Positions 62,888 through 64,000 of a DNA stretch of 64,000 bases are shown here, piece by piece (positions within the stretch are counted from its first letter, which is position 1; the number at the start of each line of letters is the position of its first letter). Location: NCBI GenBank assembly GCA_947179485.1, contig OX359249.1:35884250-35948249 (forward strand), given 5' to 3'. Under the pieces are notes generated by a model, which had not been told where the DNA came from, searched no databases, and worked only from the letters and a program-made list of their open reading frames with translations. Position numbers and translations under genes: made by a program. The DNA is from Allacma fusca. Taxonomy: Eukaryota; Arthropoda; Collembola; Symphypleona; Sminthuridae.

Positions 62888-63610
62888 TCAAAAATTAATA
62901 ATGTAATGCATAGCAATATCCTTGAAATCAGTCATCAGCATGGTTATGGTACTTTGATTTTGAGTTAGAGTAATTTGACTCTCGTCACACGATTTACATC
63001 CCCAATCAATTTGAGCAAACGTAGTCTTCGTAATGTCTTGCCTATCATATTCATCCTTGCATGCGGAGCAGAAGCTTGGCAAAGGTTTGGAATAAATCTT
63101 GTCAGATCGCAAAGCGCGCTTTTGCCTGATAGGAACATCAGTTCCCTTCATTTTTTGCATGATGCTTTTCACAACGGCAGCGTTCTTAACGGGTGCAGCT
63201 GGTTTCCGCTTATTGTATACCAACTTCTTGTTACATCCCAGCGAGGTAACTTCAGAAGTCATGGGGGGATTCTTGTCCCAGTCAAATGTTCCACAAACAT
63301 CCTGTCCAATTGAACTATCCGGTTCTCTAACAGAGTCCGCTACAACTTCTGTGAATTACAAAAATTAATTAATACCTCAACTTAAATATTATGCATGCTT
63401 CCGAACGAGGTACGAAGGAAGGGTGGGACGATGGGTAAGGTTTGGGATTTTTTCCCTCCCCCTCCTTTTTCGCCAAACCGTAACGGAAGCGCGGCGGCGG
63501 CGGCGGGGAGCAGGGGCGGGAGGTTATCAGTGGGGACGGGATTTTGTCCACTTACTATTAATGGTGTGTTCAATTTCCATCGCGGCCTTAACCAGCTGTG
63601 CTTGAGCCAT
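62888..63610 (-). CDS. Two-exon zinc-ribbon-like protein of the viral element, unknown function
   Basis: Minus strand. Exon 63556-63610 starts ATGGCTCAAGC (MAQAQLVKAAMEIEHTIN) and ends A|GTAAGT. Exon 62888-63348 follows acceptor TTTGTAATTCACAG, completes the Lys codon, and runs to TGA, giving 171 residues. The middle is Lys/Arg-rich (KKLVYNKRKPAAPVKNAAVV; RQKRALRSDKIYSKPL). Four cysteines at 112, 115, 136 and 139 (CSAC ... CKSC) form a CX2C-X20-CX2C zinc-ribbon-like pair. No family is recognised. A basic, zinc-binding protein next to the packaging ATPase could bind DNA, but that is inference. The 207-base intron contains an unusually G/C-rich (CGG)n-like block at 63488-63531, which is read through only by spurious frames. 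Confidence 0.72.
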
Positions 63611-63806
63611 TACTGCTGCTGTTAATGTGAGAAATGCTTGAAGTTCGCACGAATGAACAATGGTTATGGAGGTAAATCGATAGTAGGCAGTTAATGCCGA
63701 TTGTCAGAAAAAAGAAAAAAATTGAGATGATTATTTGAAAAGCCATGCGGGTGAGATGCGTTCAATGGTTGTCGCTAGAATGATTTAAGAAATGCGTCGA
63801 CTGCTG

Positions 63807-63814
63807 TATTTATG
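63807..63814 (-). promoter_or_regulatory. Possible TATA-like element for the zinc-ribbon gene
   Basis: The minus strand reads CATAAATA about 200 bases upstream of the start at 63610, between that gene and the end of the next minus-strand gene. It is a consensus-like match without other support. Confidence 0.2.
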
Positions 63815-63829
63815 CTCAGAATATTCTCG

Positions 63830-63835
63830 TTTATT
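63830..63835 (-). terminator. AATAAA polyadenylation signal
   Basis: On the minus strand AATAAA lies 27 bases beyond the stop codon of the gene entering from the right edge, a normal position. Confidence 0.6.
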
Positions 63836-63861
63836 ATTGTTGTTGTTTTTTCTGGACAAGG

Positions 63862-64000
63862 TTAAAAATTTTCTGGAACGTTTGGGTCGCGATTGAAACC
63901 CTTGTTTAGACGTATCCGCCCATCAACATGGGCCATACAGTCCATCAACGTATCATGAATGTCACTTATTTGACCCCGGCATGTGTTGTAGTAGTACACA
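63862..64000 (-). CDS. C-terminal end of a further viral-element gene, cut by the window edge
   Basis: The minus strand is open from the edge for 45 codons to TAA, ending with segments such as CRGQISDIHDTLMDCMAH and NRDPNVPENF. A canonical AATAAA follows 27 bases after the stop. Amino acid composition is protein-like. Gene order (head-to-tail with the zinc-ribbon gene) makes it part of the viral element. The product cannot be told from 45 residues; structural protein, protease and integrase are all possible. Confidence 0.6.
   Translation of the reverse strand, partial: VYYYNTCRGQISDIHDTLMDCMAHVDGRIRLNKGFNRDPNVPENF

Larger units (their letters stand above)
55570..64000. mobile_element. Polinton/Maverick/adintovirus-like endogenous virus element, left part
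   Basis: The block contains terminal-type tandem repeats, a family B DNA polymerase, a packaging ATPase, a convergent zinc-ribbon gene and the end of a further gene. PolB together with an A32/FtsK-HerA-type ATPase is the replication and packaging pair of Polintons (Mavericks) and adintoviruses. The left end is placed where the A-rich ACAAGTGCAG repeats begin; this is approximate, since no terminal inverted repeat can be checked without the other end. Integrase, protease, penton and major capsid genes are not recognised within the window. Reading frames are intact, suggesting a young or maintained insertion. Confidence 0.8.

Noticed and set aside
63369-63625. Several Pro/Ala/Gly-rich frames on both strands
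   Set aside because: They read through the G/C-rich intron block of the two-exon zinc-ribbon gene.

Overview
The window looks like nuclear genomic DNA of an animal, most likely an arthropod. It is AT-rich, with many microsatellites of the TACA/TATG, TG and GA types. Genes are sparse and split by GT-AG introns, and no operons or ribosome binding sites are visible. A marine copepod such as a sea louse is my best guess; a wax-ester-synthase-like acyltransferase fits that but does not prove it. All exon joins below were made by hand from splice consensus, matching codon phase and protein sense; no search or transcript was available.

Layout. 1-35771 is a gene-poor stretch with microsatellites. 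It holds two phase-matched minus-strand exons (1579-1625 and 6517-6676) that resemble the N-terminus of a PDE11-type cyclic nucleotide phosphodiesterase, plus a few weaker candidate exons. 35772-37057 (minus) is the 3' part of a gene ending in an alpha-crystallin/HSP20-like domain. 39749-41758 (minus) is a complete single-exon WS/DGAT-like acyltransferase with its HHxxxDG motif. 43662-44375 (minus) is a small secreted or surface-anchored cysteine-rich protein, probably with a 120-nt in-frame intron. 46282-47764 holds two neighbouring inverted-repeat (MITE-like) elements. 51700-54807 (minus) is five exons of a four-transmembrane PMP22/claudin/CACNG-like protein whose first exon is not seen.

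55570 to the right edge is the most notable region: part of a Polinton/Maverick/adintovirus-like endogenous DNA virus. It starts with A-rich short repeats and a 97-bp minisatellite. A three-exon gene for a 1724-residue family B DNA polymerase follows, with zinc fingers and all exonuclease and polymerase motifs intact. Next come a packaging-type (A32/FtsK-HerA-like) ATPase, a convergent two-exon gene for a 171-residue zinc-ribbon protein, and the 3' end of another minus-strand gene that runs off the window. The reading frames are open, and two of the genes carry spliceosomal introns that restore the frame exactly. No capsid, protease or integrase gene can be recognised inside the window; they would be expected to the right of 64000.
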